Assembly: GCA_964531335.1 (NCBI GenBank)
Contig: CAZHEV010000018.1
Span: forward strand, 2,789-15,676
DNA length: 12,888 nt
Direction: 5' to 3'
DNA from: CAZHEV01 sp964531335 [NCBI: uncultured bacterium]
GTDB lineage: Bacteria; Eisenbacteria; RBG-16-71-46; CAZHEV01
Shown here: positions 1 to 7,211 of the stretch, in pieces
Layout of the letters: each line of letters starts with the position of its first letter
How positions within the stretch are numbered: the stretch's first letter is position 1
Translations under genes and position numbers: made by a program
Notes under the pieces: generated by a model
Database searches by the model: none
Seen by the model: the letters and a program-made list of their open reading frames with translations, nothing else
Told to the model about the DNA's origin: nothing

Positions 1-189
1 ATCGTTCCACGCGGCCGCGACGGCTGCTTGCCCCGCGCCTACCGCGCCCCGACCCCAACCCTCCGCAGTCCGCCTCACCCCGCCGCCGGAACGCCGAAGC
101 CCCACGCCAACCGCGCCGGCCGCCATCGCCCCGGTTGCGCAACGGCCCGGCAAGTGGCAAAATAGCGAAAACCGACGAACGGAGGCCCC
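1..189. other. Left-edge non-coding region upstream of pfkA
   Basis: Very C-rich stretch with no convincing gene on either strand. The open frame on the minus strand here is short, has no ribosome binding site and overlaps the phosphofructokinase start. The only structure I can point to is the weak promoter-like pair listed separately, just before the gene. Confidence 0.5.
135..163 (+). promoter_or_regulatory. Weak sigma70-like promoter candidate for pfkA
   Basis: TTGCGC (135-140) and CAAAAT (158-163) are separated by 17 bases and match the -35 and -10 consensus at 3/6 and 4/6 positions. The predicted start of transcription near 170 would give a leader of about 20 bases. The AT-rich patch stands out in a GC-rich background, but the match is weak. 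Confidence 0.3.
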
Positions 190-1515
190 ATGACTCCAAA
201 GAACGACTTCAAGATCGCCAATCTCGGCCCGTGCGAGCACGACTCGCCGCTTCTTGAGCTCACCTACCCGGACGGCCGGACATTCAACTTCACCGGCGAC
301 GAGGAGGGGCTCCTGGTCGACCACAAGTTCTCGCAGGCGAAAAAGCTCGAGAAGGGGGAGGTGGACCGAGACCACCTGGACTGGATGGAGCAGGCAGGCC
401 CGCGCCGCAAGATCTTCTTCGAGCCGAAAAGGGTCACGATCGGGATAGTCACCTGCGGCGGGCTCTGTCCCGGGCTCAACAACGTGATACGCGACATAGT
501 GATGACCGCGGCGCGCCCTTACGGGGCGGAGCGGACGATCGGCTTTAAGTACGGCTACCGGGGCCTTTCGGCCGAGGGGAGGCACATAGAGCTTACGCCC
601 GAGCTGGTCGCCAACATACACAAGCTGGGCGGTACGATCCTCGGCACATCGCGAGGCCCGCAGGACGTCTCCGAGATGGTGGACACCCTGGAGAAGCTCG
701 AGGTGGACATCCTTTTCACGATAGGCGGCGATGGGACGATGCGCGGCGCCCTCGACATAAGCGAGGAGTTCCGTAGGCGCGGACTGAAGGTCGCCGTGGT
801 GGGCGTTCCCAAGACCATCGACAACGACTTCAAGTTCATGGACAGAAGCTTCGGCTACATGACCGCGTACTCGAAGGCACTGGATGCGATAGACTCGGCC
901 CACAGGGAGGCGGAGGCCCATCCCAACGGCCTGGGCCTGCTGAAGCTGATGGGACGCTACTCGGGGTTTATAGCGTCCGCCGCCACGCTGGCCTCCAACC
1001 AGGTCAACTTCACGCTCATCCCCGAGGTGCCGTTTGAGCTGGAGGGGTCGAACGGCTTGCTGGAGGCGCTCAAACGCCGCTTCGAGCGCAGAAACCACGC
1101 GGTGGTGGTCGTCGCCGAGGGCGCCGGGCAGTACCTCATGGGGGCCGACGAGACCAAGACGGATGCATCGGGGAACATCGTATTGAAGGATATCGGACCG
1201 TTTCTGGCCGATAAGATAAAGGGGTATTTCAAGAAGATCGGCATGGAGCTGACGCTCAAGTACATCGATCCGAGCTATATGATACGAAGCCTGAGGGCCA
1301 GCCCGCCGGACAGCGTGCTTTGCACGGATCTCGCCATGAACGCGGTGCACGCCGCCATGGCGGGCAAGACGGACATGGTGGTCGCCTTGTGGCACGATGC
1401 TTTGGTGCACGTGCCCATGCAGCAGGCTATAAGCCAGAGAAACGTGGTGGATCCGGGGGGACCGCTGTGGCTGAGCGTCCTGGGCACCACGGGCCAGCCG
1501 CTTGCTTTCTATTGA
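190..1515 (+). CDS. pfkA: ATP-dependent 6-phosphofructokinase, long (about 440 residue) form
   Basis: Cytosolic glycolytic enzyme that phosphorylates fructose 6-phosphate to fructose 1,6-bisphosphate. Seen: glycine-rich GGLCPG at residues 90-95, GGDGT at 179-183, PKTIDND at 207-213 with the expected catalytic Asp211, MGRYSGF at 254-260 and AEGAG at 309-313. About 80 residues precede the core, which makes it longer than the E. coli enzyme (about 320) and like the long bacterial, plant and trypanosomatid forms. Known for the family: pyrophosphate-dependent enzymes carry GGDD at the first motif, and Gly in its place goes with ATP use. The Lys in PKTIDND occurs both in pyrophosphate enzymes and in this ATP-using long group, so ATP is favoured but inferred. 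The ATG at 190 follows GGAGG by about five bases. An aminotransferase follows 106 bases downstream on the same strand. Confidence 0.93.
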   Translation: MTPKNDFKIANLGPCEHDSPLLELTYPDGRTFNFTGDEEGLLVDHKFSQAKKLEKGEVDRDHLDWMEQAGPRRKIFFEPKRVTIGIVTCGGLCPGLNNVIRDIVMTAARPYGAERTIGFKYGYRGLSAEGRHIELTPELVANIHKLGGTILGTSRGPQDVSEMVDTLEKLEVDILFTIGGDGTMRGALDISEEFRRRGLKVAVVGVPKTIDNDFKFMDRSFGYMTAYSKALDAIDSAHREAEAHPNGLGLLKLMGRYSGFIASAATLASNQVNFTLIPEVPFELEGSNGLLEALKRRFERRNHAVVVVAEGAGQYLMGADETKTDASGNIVLKDIGPFLADKIKGYFKKIGMELTLKYIDPSYMIRSLRASPPDSVLCTDLAMNAVHAAMAGKTDMVVALWHDALVHVPMQQAISQRNVVDPGGPLWLSVLGTTGQPLAFY

Positions 1516-1621
1516 CGCGCCCTGCCGCGGGCGAGTGGGCCCTCGGGGGCACGGCCGAAGGGACGGCGGGTGAAAGGACCCGCGGCCCGCGGCCTGATCG
1601 AAGACCTCGACGGAGGATTGA

Positions 1622-2914
1622 ATGGCGCACAGACAGTATCCCGACATGAGCCTCAACTTGAACGTCCGGGGCCTCCCCAACTCCGCGACGCTCGCCATAA
1701 ACGAGAGATGCGACGAGCTCAGAAGACAGGGCAAGGAAGTATTCAGGCTCGGCCTGGGCCAGTCCCCCTTCCCCGTCCCCGCGCCTGTTGTGGAAAAACT
1801 GAAGACGAACGCGCACCAGAAGGCGTATCTGCCGGTAAAGGGGCTCCCGGAGCTGCGAAACGAGGTGGCCACGTACCTGGACCGCTCGCAGCACGTATCG
1901 CGAAGCGGCGACGACGTACTGATAGGGCCGGGCTCGAAGGAGCTGATGTTCCTGTTGCAGCTCGTCTATTACGGGGATCTGGTCATCCCGCAGCCTAGCT
2001 GGGTCTCGTACGCTCCGCAGGCCTCCATCATCGGAAGGACGGTAAGATGGGTGCCCACGTCGAAGGACAACGACTGGCACCTTATGCCCGAGGAGCTGGA
2101 GCGGCTCTGCGCCGACGATCCGAGCCGCCCCCGGATAATCATCATAAACTACCCCGCGAATCCCACCGGAAGCACGTACAAGACCCCCGACCTGAAGCGC
2201 CTGGCCAAGGTGGCGCGCGAGCATCGAGCCGTGCTCGTCTCCGACGAGATATACGGAGAGCTGCATCACAAGGGCCAGCACGTCTCCATCGCCCGGTTCT
2301 ACCCCGAGGGGACGATAGTGACGGGTGGGCTTTCAAAATGGTGCGGGGCGGGGGGATGGAGGCTGGGCGTGGCGGTCTTTCCTCCTGAGATAAGGTGGCT
2401 GCTCGATGCTATGGCGGCAGCGGCTTCCGAGACCTACACGTCCACGAGCGCCCCAATCCAGTACGCGGCGGTCAGGGCCTACGAGGGCGGTCTCACCATG
2501 GAGAGATATCTCAGCCGCTCCAGGCGGATACTGGGCGCCATAGCCAGGTACACCACCAAGAAGCTGCGAGGCGCGCGCATAAACGTCACAGAGCCCAAGG
2601 GCGCGTTTTATCTCTTCCTTGACTTCTCAAAGCACCAGGGGTCTCTCGAGAAGCGCCACATCGCGACCGACACAGAGCTTTGCGCCCAGCTCCTGGAGGA
2701 CACCGGCGCCGCTCTCCTGCCCGGCAGCAGGTTCGGATGTCCGGCCGGCCTGCTTACCGCGAGGCTCGCCTACGTGGACTTCGACGGGGCCCGCGCCATG
2801 GCCGCGGTTGAGCAGCTTCCTCCCCACCATCACCTGGAGGAGGACTTCCTCGAGGAGTGCTGCCCTAAGATAATGACGGCCGTGGAGCGGATAGGAAACT
2901 GGGTAAAAGGCTGA
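1622..2914 (+). CDS. Fold-type I PLP-dependent aminotransferase (class I/II), substrate unknown
   Basis: Transfers an amino group between an amino acid and a 2-oxo acid, using pyridoxal phosphate, in the cytosol. Seen: NPTG at residues 180-183, SDEIYGE at 207-213 with the cofactor-binding Asp208 and Tyr211, the SKW motif at 238-240 with predicted Schiff-base Lys239, GGWRLG at 244-249 with phosphate-binding Arg247, and Arg381 in ARLAYVDF at the place expected for the alpha-carboxylate-binding arginine. The length (430) is slightly above the usual 390-410, with extra residues at the C-terminus rich in His and Glu (about 401-415). The ATG at 1622 has GGAGG five bases upstream. An internal ATG at 1646 has no such site. 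Aspartate/tyrosine-type activity is possible, but the substrate cannot be read from the sequence. It could be co-transcribed with the phosphofructokinase. Confidence 0.9.
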   Translation: MAHRQYPDMSLNLNVRGLPNSATLAINERCDELRRQGKEVFRLGLGQSPFPVPAPVVEKLKTNAHQKAYLPVKGLPELRNEVATYLDRSQHVSRSGDDVLIGPGSKELMFLLQLVYYGDLVIPQPSWVSYAPQASIIGRTVRWVPTSKDNDWHLMPEELERLCADDPSRPRIIIINYPANPTGSTYKTPDLKRLAKVAREHRAVLVSDEIYGELHHKGQHVSIARFYPEGTIVTGGLSKWCGAGGWRLGVAVFPPEIRWLLDAMAAAASETYTSTSAPIQYAAVRAYEGGLTMERYLSRSRRILGAIARYTTKKLRGARINVTEPKGAFYLFLDFSKHQGSLEKRHIATDTELCAQLLEDTGAALLPGSRFGCPAGLLTARLAYVDFDGARAMAAVEQLPPHHHLEEDFLEECCPKIMTAVERIGNWVKG

Positions 2915-2917
2915 CCG

Positions 2918-2956
2918 GGCGGCCGGCGGCCCCCGAAGTCCGATCTACCGGCCGCC
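2918..2956. terminator. Possible bidirectional terminator hairpin between convergent genes
   Basis: GGCGGCCGG (2918-2926) pairs perfectly with CCGGCCGCC (2948-2956) around a 21-base loop. It sits in the 30-base gap between the aminotransferase stop and the stop of the minus-strand glycosyltransferase, and covers the latter stop codon. There is no T tract on either side, and GC-rich palindromes arise easily here, so the terminator role is inferred from position. Confidence 0.35.
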
Positions 2957-4774
2957 GTTCCCCCTCAGCCTGCGCAGGAAGGGCCGTTCGCGCTCGGGGT
3001 CGTCGTTGTACAGGAAGTAGAAATCCCTGAAGATCATGTACTCGGCGAGGAACTGGAGCCGGCTCTTGCGCGGCAGCTCGGTCACTATGTAATTGTCCAG
3101 GAAACTGGGGAAGTTCGTGTACCTGAACGCATCGCCCATCCTCCGGGAAAGCGTCGATATCAGATCGGCGTCGTAGGTTATAAGCTGCACGCGCTCCTCC
3201 CTGCCGCCGGGCAGCTCGAACCAGGTGAACTCCTGGATCCTGGCCCTCGCGAGGAACTGCGTCTGCCCGTTGAACACGAAGTCGACGCCCCTTTCCACCA
3301 GGTACTGGTGAGGCGCCTCCTTCTCGTGCCCCGGCCTGGACCTTTCCTCGACGGGCAGATGCGCTATGTACTCGTCGGTGAGGCCGAAGTTCTCTATGCA
3401 GGTCTTGAAACCGGCGTAGTAGCCGATGCACGCGCGGCCTTTGAGAAGCACGGTGGCGTCGAGCCCCTCGAAATAGGGTCTCAGAAACCGGCCGAACTCC
3501 ACGTCTTCGTCCATGTCGTCCACCTCGGTGCGCAGGTAGTGCTCGTCTATGATCCCCTTGTGGGATACGTAACGGGGCCTTCCGTGCTCGGTCTTTTGGA
3601 GAAGCTCGTCCCTCGCGGAGTGCTCCACGAAACCTATGGAAAGCGCTATTATCGCGAACGCGATAAGCGGCGACACCCGGCTTCCCCCCGACAGGCGGGC
3701 CACGCCCGTCTCGATCGCGAACATGATGAAGGGGACGGCGGGTACAACGAACCTGGCGTACATGAAGTCGCCCCCCACCCGCGCCACGAAGAGCACCAGG
3801 TAGGCCGCCACCGCGAAGACCGCGAACATGAGCGCGCTCAGCTCCGGCCTTTCCAAGCTCGCCTTGAACCTGCGAAAGAGGCCGCTGCCGGGGCCTCCGG
3901 CGCGGACTATTCCGATAGCCAGCGCTGGAAAGGCGAGCAGCGCGAGAAAGGAGGTAAAGTAGCACTTGAAGTAGAGCCACAGGTAATAGAACCCGCGCTC
4001 GTAGTAGGACGATCCCGCTGACTTGGCGTAGTAGGTGTTGGGGAGGAGCCCCCCGTAGTACGACTGCTTCCACACGAGATACGGCACGGCCAGGATGACG
4101 AAGGGCAGGTTGAAGACGACCAGGTCGGCCAGGGCGGACACAAAGGGCGCGCGTTTCACCATCATCGACACGATAAGGAGAAAGTTCGCAAGGAGCAATA
4201 CGAGCGCGGCGTCGGGCCTTGTGAGCGCGGCGAGTATGAGAAGAGCGCCGGTCCCGAAGAGCCTTAGCCTGCGCGCGCGCCCGGAGAAGAAATAGATGTA
4301 GAACGCGGCGGCGAAGAGAAAGGTGAGGAACATGGTCTCGAGCCCTCCGGTCGCCCAGACCACGAAGTCGTGGTTCGCGGCGAGGGCGAGCGCGGTGAAG
4401 GGCACGAAGAGGGCGAGTCGCCGCGCGTTGAGCTTGTATGATATGACGCTGAATACGGCCAGGACGCCGGCCAAGGAGGCAAGCCCCAGAGCGAGGGAGG
4501 CGTCCAGGGGATCTACCCCCAGAAGCCCGGCGAAGGTCAACAACACCAGCCAGAGAAAGTGAGTGTAGCCCTCGACGTATTCGCCGGCGTTGTAGACGAA
4601 CCCCTCCCCGGCGAGGTAGTTCTCGACGTAGCGCAGCGTGATGAAGGTGTCGTCGCAGTACCAGCGCAGGGCGAAAGCCCTGGCGAAGCCCGCGACTATC
4701 ACCGCGAGGCTTGTGACCAGGGCGATCCTCGAGCCGAGTCCGCCGCCGCCGCCTGCTGGTTCGCTGTCGGGCAA
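2945..4774 (-). CDS. GT-C superfamily polytopic membrane glycosyltransferase (AftB/GT89-like)
   Basis: Predicted to move a sugar from a lipid-linked donor onto an extracytoplasmic acceptor. Seen: a hydrophobic N-terminus followed by WYCDDTFITLRYV at residues 38-50, whose acidic pair D41-D42 sits in the first periplasmic loop as in GT-C enzymes. VEGYTHFLW (67-75), GLLPNTYYAK (242-251) and GGDFMYARFVVP (334-345) look like the AftB-type arabinofuranosyltransferase group. About nine to ten membrane helices span residues 15-385. A soluble, probably periplasmic domain of about 220 residues follows (390-609). The start is TTG at 4774, because GAGG lies six bases upstream. It is inside the TGAGG of the dipeptidase stop, so translation is probably coupled. 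Donor and acceptor are unknown, and true arabinan synthesis is not implied outside actinobacteria. A 638-residue frame overlapping it is a shadow. Confidence 0.8.
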   Translation of the reverse strand: MPDSEPAGGGGGLGSRIALVTSLAVIVAGFARAFALRWYCDDTFITLRYVENYLAGEGFVYNAGEYVEGYTHFLWLVLLTFAGLLGVDPLDASLALGLASLAGVLAVFSVISYKLNARRLALFVPFTALALAANHDFVVWATGGLETMFLTFLFAAAFYIYFFSGRARRLRLFGTGALLILAALTRPDAALVLLLANFLLIVSMMVKRAPFVSALADLVVFNLPFVILAVPYLVWKQSYYGGLLPNTYYAKSAGSSYYERGFYYLWLYFKCYFTSFLALLAFPALAIGIVRAGGPGSGLFRRFKASLERPELSALMFAVFAVAAYLVLFVARVGGDFMYARFVVPAVPFIMFAIETGVARLSGGSRVSPLIAFAIIALSIGFVEHSARDELLQKTEHGRPRYVSHKGIIDEHYLRTEVDDMDEDVEFGRFLRPYFEGLDATVLLKGRACIGYYAGFKTCIENFGLTDEYIAHLPVEERSRPGHEKEAPHQYLVERGVDFVFNGQTQFLARARIQEFTWFELPGGREERVQLITYDADLISTLSRRMGDAFRYTNFPSFLDNYIVTELPRKSRLQFLAEYMIFRDFYFLYNDDPERERPFLRRLRGNGGR

Positions 4775-4780
4775 TGGCCA

Positions 4781-4784
4781 CCTC
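4781..4784 (-). promoter_or_regulatory. Ribosome binding site fused to the upstream stop codon (TGAGG), deciding the TTG start
   Basis: On the minus strand the dipeptidase stop TGA (4785-4783) runs into GAGG (4784-4781), followed six bases later by TTG (4774-4772). No ATG or GTG in this frame is better placed. The arrangement supports translational coupling between the dipeptidase and the glycosyltransferase. Confidence 0.6.
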
Positions 4785-6429
4785 AGTCGATTAGTCGGGT
4801 CTCAGGGACGTCCTTCGCCTTTTGCCTTAGCTTGAACTGATCGCGGCGCGATTCGACGACCTTCTCCAACCAGGACGCCGGATAGCCTTCCTCCCTCGGC
4901 CTTCCGTCCTCGTCTTTGATATAGCCGTCGTTGTACTTGGTCAACAGATACTCGCCCAGCTCGCGCCATCTGTCCACCACCATCTCTCCGTGCGCGACGG
5001 AGTAGTCGGTGAGATAGCCGGTCATGAGCTCGGGATCTGTCTCCAAGAGCTCGACGGCTGTCTTTTCGACCGCGGGCTGAAGCTCCATGAAGGTCCCTTC
5101 GATCTCCCGTTGCACCTTCTGTATGTCCTCGATCATGTGGGAATATCGCAGGTTGGCGTAGTTTGCCACGAAGTTGAACACCCACCACGCGGAGTCCCAG
5201 GAGAAGCTCCGAAGCGAGCCCACCGCGAAGGATTCGGGCACGTCCGTTATCCCGCAGTAAAGCGGCACGTAGCAGGTGGTGTACGTGTCATCGACGCCGT
5301 ACCAGAGGACTCCTCCTATCGGACCGGGCAGCCACGACCTGGACTGCGACACAAAAGAGAAGCCGGTCTGCTGCGTGGAGATGGGCCGCTCCCAGGCGTA
5401 CTCCACCTCGTCCACGGTCCAGGTTATCGGCCTCCAGCGCACGGGGCAGCCTTCCGGGCCCGCGTCTACGCCCTTGGTCATGTCGAACTCGGTGCCTTCG
5501 TAGTGATCGCGCATCAGATCGAAGACGCCGGCCAGGGAGAGCTTCTCATCGGGCTTCACCCACGGCGGATAGGGCTCGGCTCCCTCCACCGCCCTGTGAT
5601 AGTCGGGCGACAGATCGAGCGAGGGGGCGGCCCTGCGCAGTATGCTCCACACCCGGGTGTCCGCGTAGCGGCGGTTCTTGGGGGTCGCGGGACAATACGC
5701 CTCGCAGAACCTGAAGGGCTCGCCGGACTCGGGCACGTAGTAGCCTTTCTCGACTGCGAATGAGATCACGTCGTCCGAGTAGAGGCAGTTCTCCGGATCA
5801 TCCAGCGGAAACTCGCCTATCCTCGCCTTGTTCGCGTGGCAGGCGACGTACCCGTCGGGGACCTTCCTGGCGACCCAGACGGCGCCTTTTTCCCCGGGCC
5901 CGCGGCCTATCATCTCCATGATCCATGCCTCTTCGGTGTCGGCTATGGAGAAGGACTCCCCTGTCGAGCGGTATCCGTACTCGGCGACCAGGTCAGTCAT
6001 GACCTCGATCGCCTCGCGGGCGGTCTTGGCCCGCTTGAGCGCGAGGTGCATGAGGTCCCAGTAGTGGAGGATGGCCTCTTTGTCTTGAAGCTCGAGCCTG
6101 CCGTCGAAGGTGGTCTCGCTTATGGCGAGCTGGTGCTCGTTCATAAGGCCCACGTGCGCGTAGGTGTGCTCGACCTGCTCTATCTTCCCGCGGAGGTTTC
6201 CGGACCAGTCCGTCATCTCGAGCGAGTCTCCGGGCGCGTAGTCGGCGGCCGGGGTATATCTCAAGTGCGGGTGGAACTCCCCGTCGCAGGTGTAGGTGAT
6301 GGTGACCGAGCCGTCCACCGAGGCCCCTTTGGTCACAAGCAGGTTGGTGCAGGCACCGGCCGGGCCGGCGGCCGAAACCGCGAGCACCGCGGCGAGCACG
6401 GCAACCGCGGTCAGCGTTCTACCTCTCAT
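4783..6429 (-). CDS. Exported C69-family dipeptidase (Ntn hydrolase)
   Basis: Peptidase family C69 enzymes (PepD/secernin-like) cleave dipeptides using an N-terminal cysteine as nucleophile. Seen: an Arg-containing N-terminus and hydrophobic stretch (residues 1-24), then AGA-C with Cys27 opening the mature CTNLLVTKGAS region. Conserved-looking blocks follow: NEHQLAISETT (97-107), the SFSIADTEEAWIMEM region (159-173) and HANKARIGEF (198-207). The length (548) is within the family range. Inference: signal peptidase cleavage after Ala26 both exports the enzyme and exposes Cys27, so it would work in the periplasm or outside the cell. A lipoprotein reading of the same cysteine is less likely because the preceding residues (PAGA) lack a leucine at the usual place. 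The gene overlaps the small upstream gene as ATGA and runs eight bases from the glycosyltransferase start. Dipeptide scavenging or peptidoglycan peptide turnover are both possible. Confidence 0.88.
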   Translation of the reverse strand: MRGRTLTAVAVLAAVLAVSAAGPAGACTNLLVTKGASVDGSVTITYTCDGEFHPHLRYTPAADYAPGDSLEMTDWSGNLRGKIEQVEHTYAHVGLMNEHQLAISETTFDGRLELQDKEAILHYWDLMHLALKRAKTAREAIEVMTDLVAEYGYRSTGESFSIADTEEAWIMEMIGRGPGEKGAVWVARKVPDGYVACHANKARIGEFPLDDPENCLYSDDVISFAVEKGYYVPESGEPFRFCEAYCPATPKNRRYADTRVWSILRRAAPSLDLSPDYHRAVEGAEPYPPWVKPDEKLSLAGVFDLMRDHYEGTEFDMTKGVDAGPEGCPVRWRPITWTVDEVEYAWERPISTQQTGFSFVSQSRSWLPGPIGGVLWYGVDDTYTTCYVPLYCGITDVPESFAVGSLRSFSWDSAWWVFNFVANYANLRYSHMIEDIQKVQREIEGTFMELQPAVEKTAVELLETDPELMTGYLTDYSVAHGEMVVDRWRELGEYLLTKYNDGYIKDEDGRPREEGYPASWLEKVVESRRDQFKLRQKAKDVPETRLID

Positions 6430-6620
6430 CTTCTTCCTCCCATTATTGCATTCCTCAATCTCTTGAGGGCGTACACGTTATCTTCCAGCGCCTTGATGCG
6501 CTCCTCGGGCGTCAGAGGCAGCATCCACCTGATGAGCGTGAGATCCACGCCGTCTTCACTGTGCGTGGGCCGCGCATCACTCGGCTCCGGATACTGCTCC
6601 ACATGGCTCTTATCGCTCAT
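6426..6620 (-). CDS. Small conserved-looking protein (64 residues) of unknown function
   Basis: I cannot assign a function. The C-terminal half reads DLTLIRWMLPLTPEERIKAL and ends in a predicted amphipathic helix rich in Lys and Arg. The LxPEERxxxL pattern resembles short bacterial helical proteins that often precede other genes in operons; this is memory of a pattern, not a search. The first 25 residues are polar and acidic. The stop overlaps the dipeptidase start as ATGA, which supports real translation and coupling. ATG at 6620 is chosen. An in-frame GTG at 6638 would add six residues, and neither has a good ribosome binding site. The frame stays open upstream to a TGA at 6773-6771 without any ATG, GTG or TTG, as discussed in the findings. 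Confidence 0.6.
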   Translation of the reverse strand: MSDKSHVEQYPEPSDARPTHSEDGVDLTLIRWMLPLTPEERIKALEDNVYALKRLRNAIMGGRR

Positions 6621-6776
6621 TAGGCTGATCTCGTACACGCGTTCATGCGGACCGGGGTCGGTCCAAGGCCTCGTCCATCGTTGTCCATTCCAGTCATATA
6701 CTCCAACCTCGCCGTTTGAGGCTCGGCGCCGGGCAGCTACAAGGCAGGGCTCCCGCCAGCGGCATCCACCTCATCC

Positions 6777-7019
6777 TCAGCGCTCGTCGCCCGGCGACGA
6801 GCGCCGGCCCAGGAGCAGGGCGAGCGCGGCGACTATGGATATGAGCTGCGAGATGATTATCACGACTATCGCCATCCACACCACCGCCCACTCCAGCTTG
6901 AGGTCGGGCTCGGTTCCCCTGGAGATGTCTTTCAAGGCCATGGCCGCACCGATAGCCATAAAGACGGCGATCAGCCCGAGCACGACTGCGATCACGGCGA
7001 TCTTCTTCTTGGTTACCAT
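6777..7019 (-). CDS. Small two-helix integral membrane protein (80 residues), function unknown
   Basis: No family recognised. Seen: a short basic start (MVTKKK), a first membrane helix at about residues 7-29, a charged loop at about 30-43 (contains KDISRGTEPDLK), a second helix at about 45-70, and a polar tail GRRSSPGDER. By the positive-inside rule both ends should lie in the cytoplasm, giving a hairpin in the inner membrane. ATG at 7019 is chosen because AGGAG lies four bases upstream. The open frame continues to an ATG at 7088, but that extension is unlike the hydrophobic protein and would place a hydrophilic Cys-containing stretch before the first helix. It lies 192 bases after the metalloprotease gene, behind a hairpin, so it may be a separate transcript or receive read-through. 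Confidence 0.65.
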   Translation of the reverse strand: MVTKKKIAVIAVVLGLIAVFMAIGAAMALKDISRGTEPDLKLEWAVVWMAIVVIIISQLISIVAALALLLGRRSSPGDER

Positions 7020-7135
7020 GTGGCTCCTCTCCGCGCATAGCCCGCGCACGAAGCAAACGCTCCCCATTCCGACGCCCGCGCTACCCATGTCTCACATCAG
7101 TATGGTGGAGCGCCGGGGGCCGCCCGTCAAGCGCA

Positions 7136-7164
7136 GAAGGCGCCGGTACGGGACCGACGCCTTC
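7136..7164 (-). terminator. Hairpin downstream of the metalloprotease gene
   Basis: Arms 7136-7147 and 7153-7164 enclose a five-base loop. Read as minus-strand RNA, all 12 positions pair, including one U-G wobble; on the plus strand that same position is a C-A mismatch. This favours a function in minus-strand transcripts. It lies 47 bases past the protease stop, where a terminator is expected, but only a poor U-run follows. Confidence 0.5.
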
Positions 7165-7211
7165 CATTCACCCTCCCCTGCTATGAAATCACATGTATGC
7201 CGTCGTCTTGC

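Noticed and set aside
1525-1592. Inverted repeat CCGCGGGC / GCCCGCGG between phosphofructokinase and aminotransferase genes
   Set aside because: Perfect over eight bases but separated by about 50 bases and made only of G and C in a GC-rich gap. Chance is likely and no T tract follows.
1427-2281. Minus-strand open frame of 284 codons
   Set aside because: Antisense to the aminotransferase and the phosphofructokinase end, with no motifs. The plus-strand aminotransferase has all PLP-site residues.
2865-4781. Minus-strand open frame of 638 codons covering the glycosyltransferase in another frame
   Set aside because: Arg/Gly/Ala-rich composition without membrane helices or motifs. The 609-residue frame has GT-C motifs and clear hydrophobic helices, so this is a GC-driven shadow.
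7020-7088. Longer start (ATG 7088) for the two-helix membrane protein
   Set aside because: ATG 7019 has AGGAG at correct spacing and begins the basic, then hydrophobic pattern. The extension adds an unlikely hydrophilic segment.
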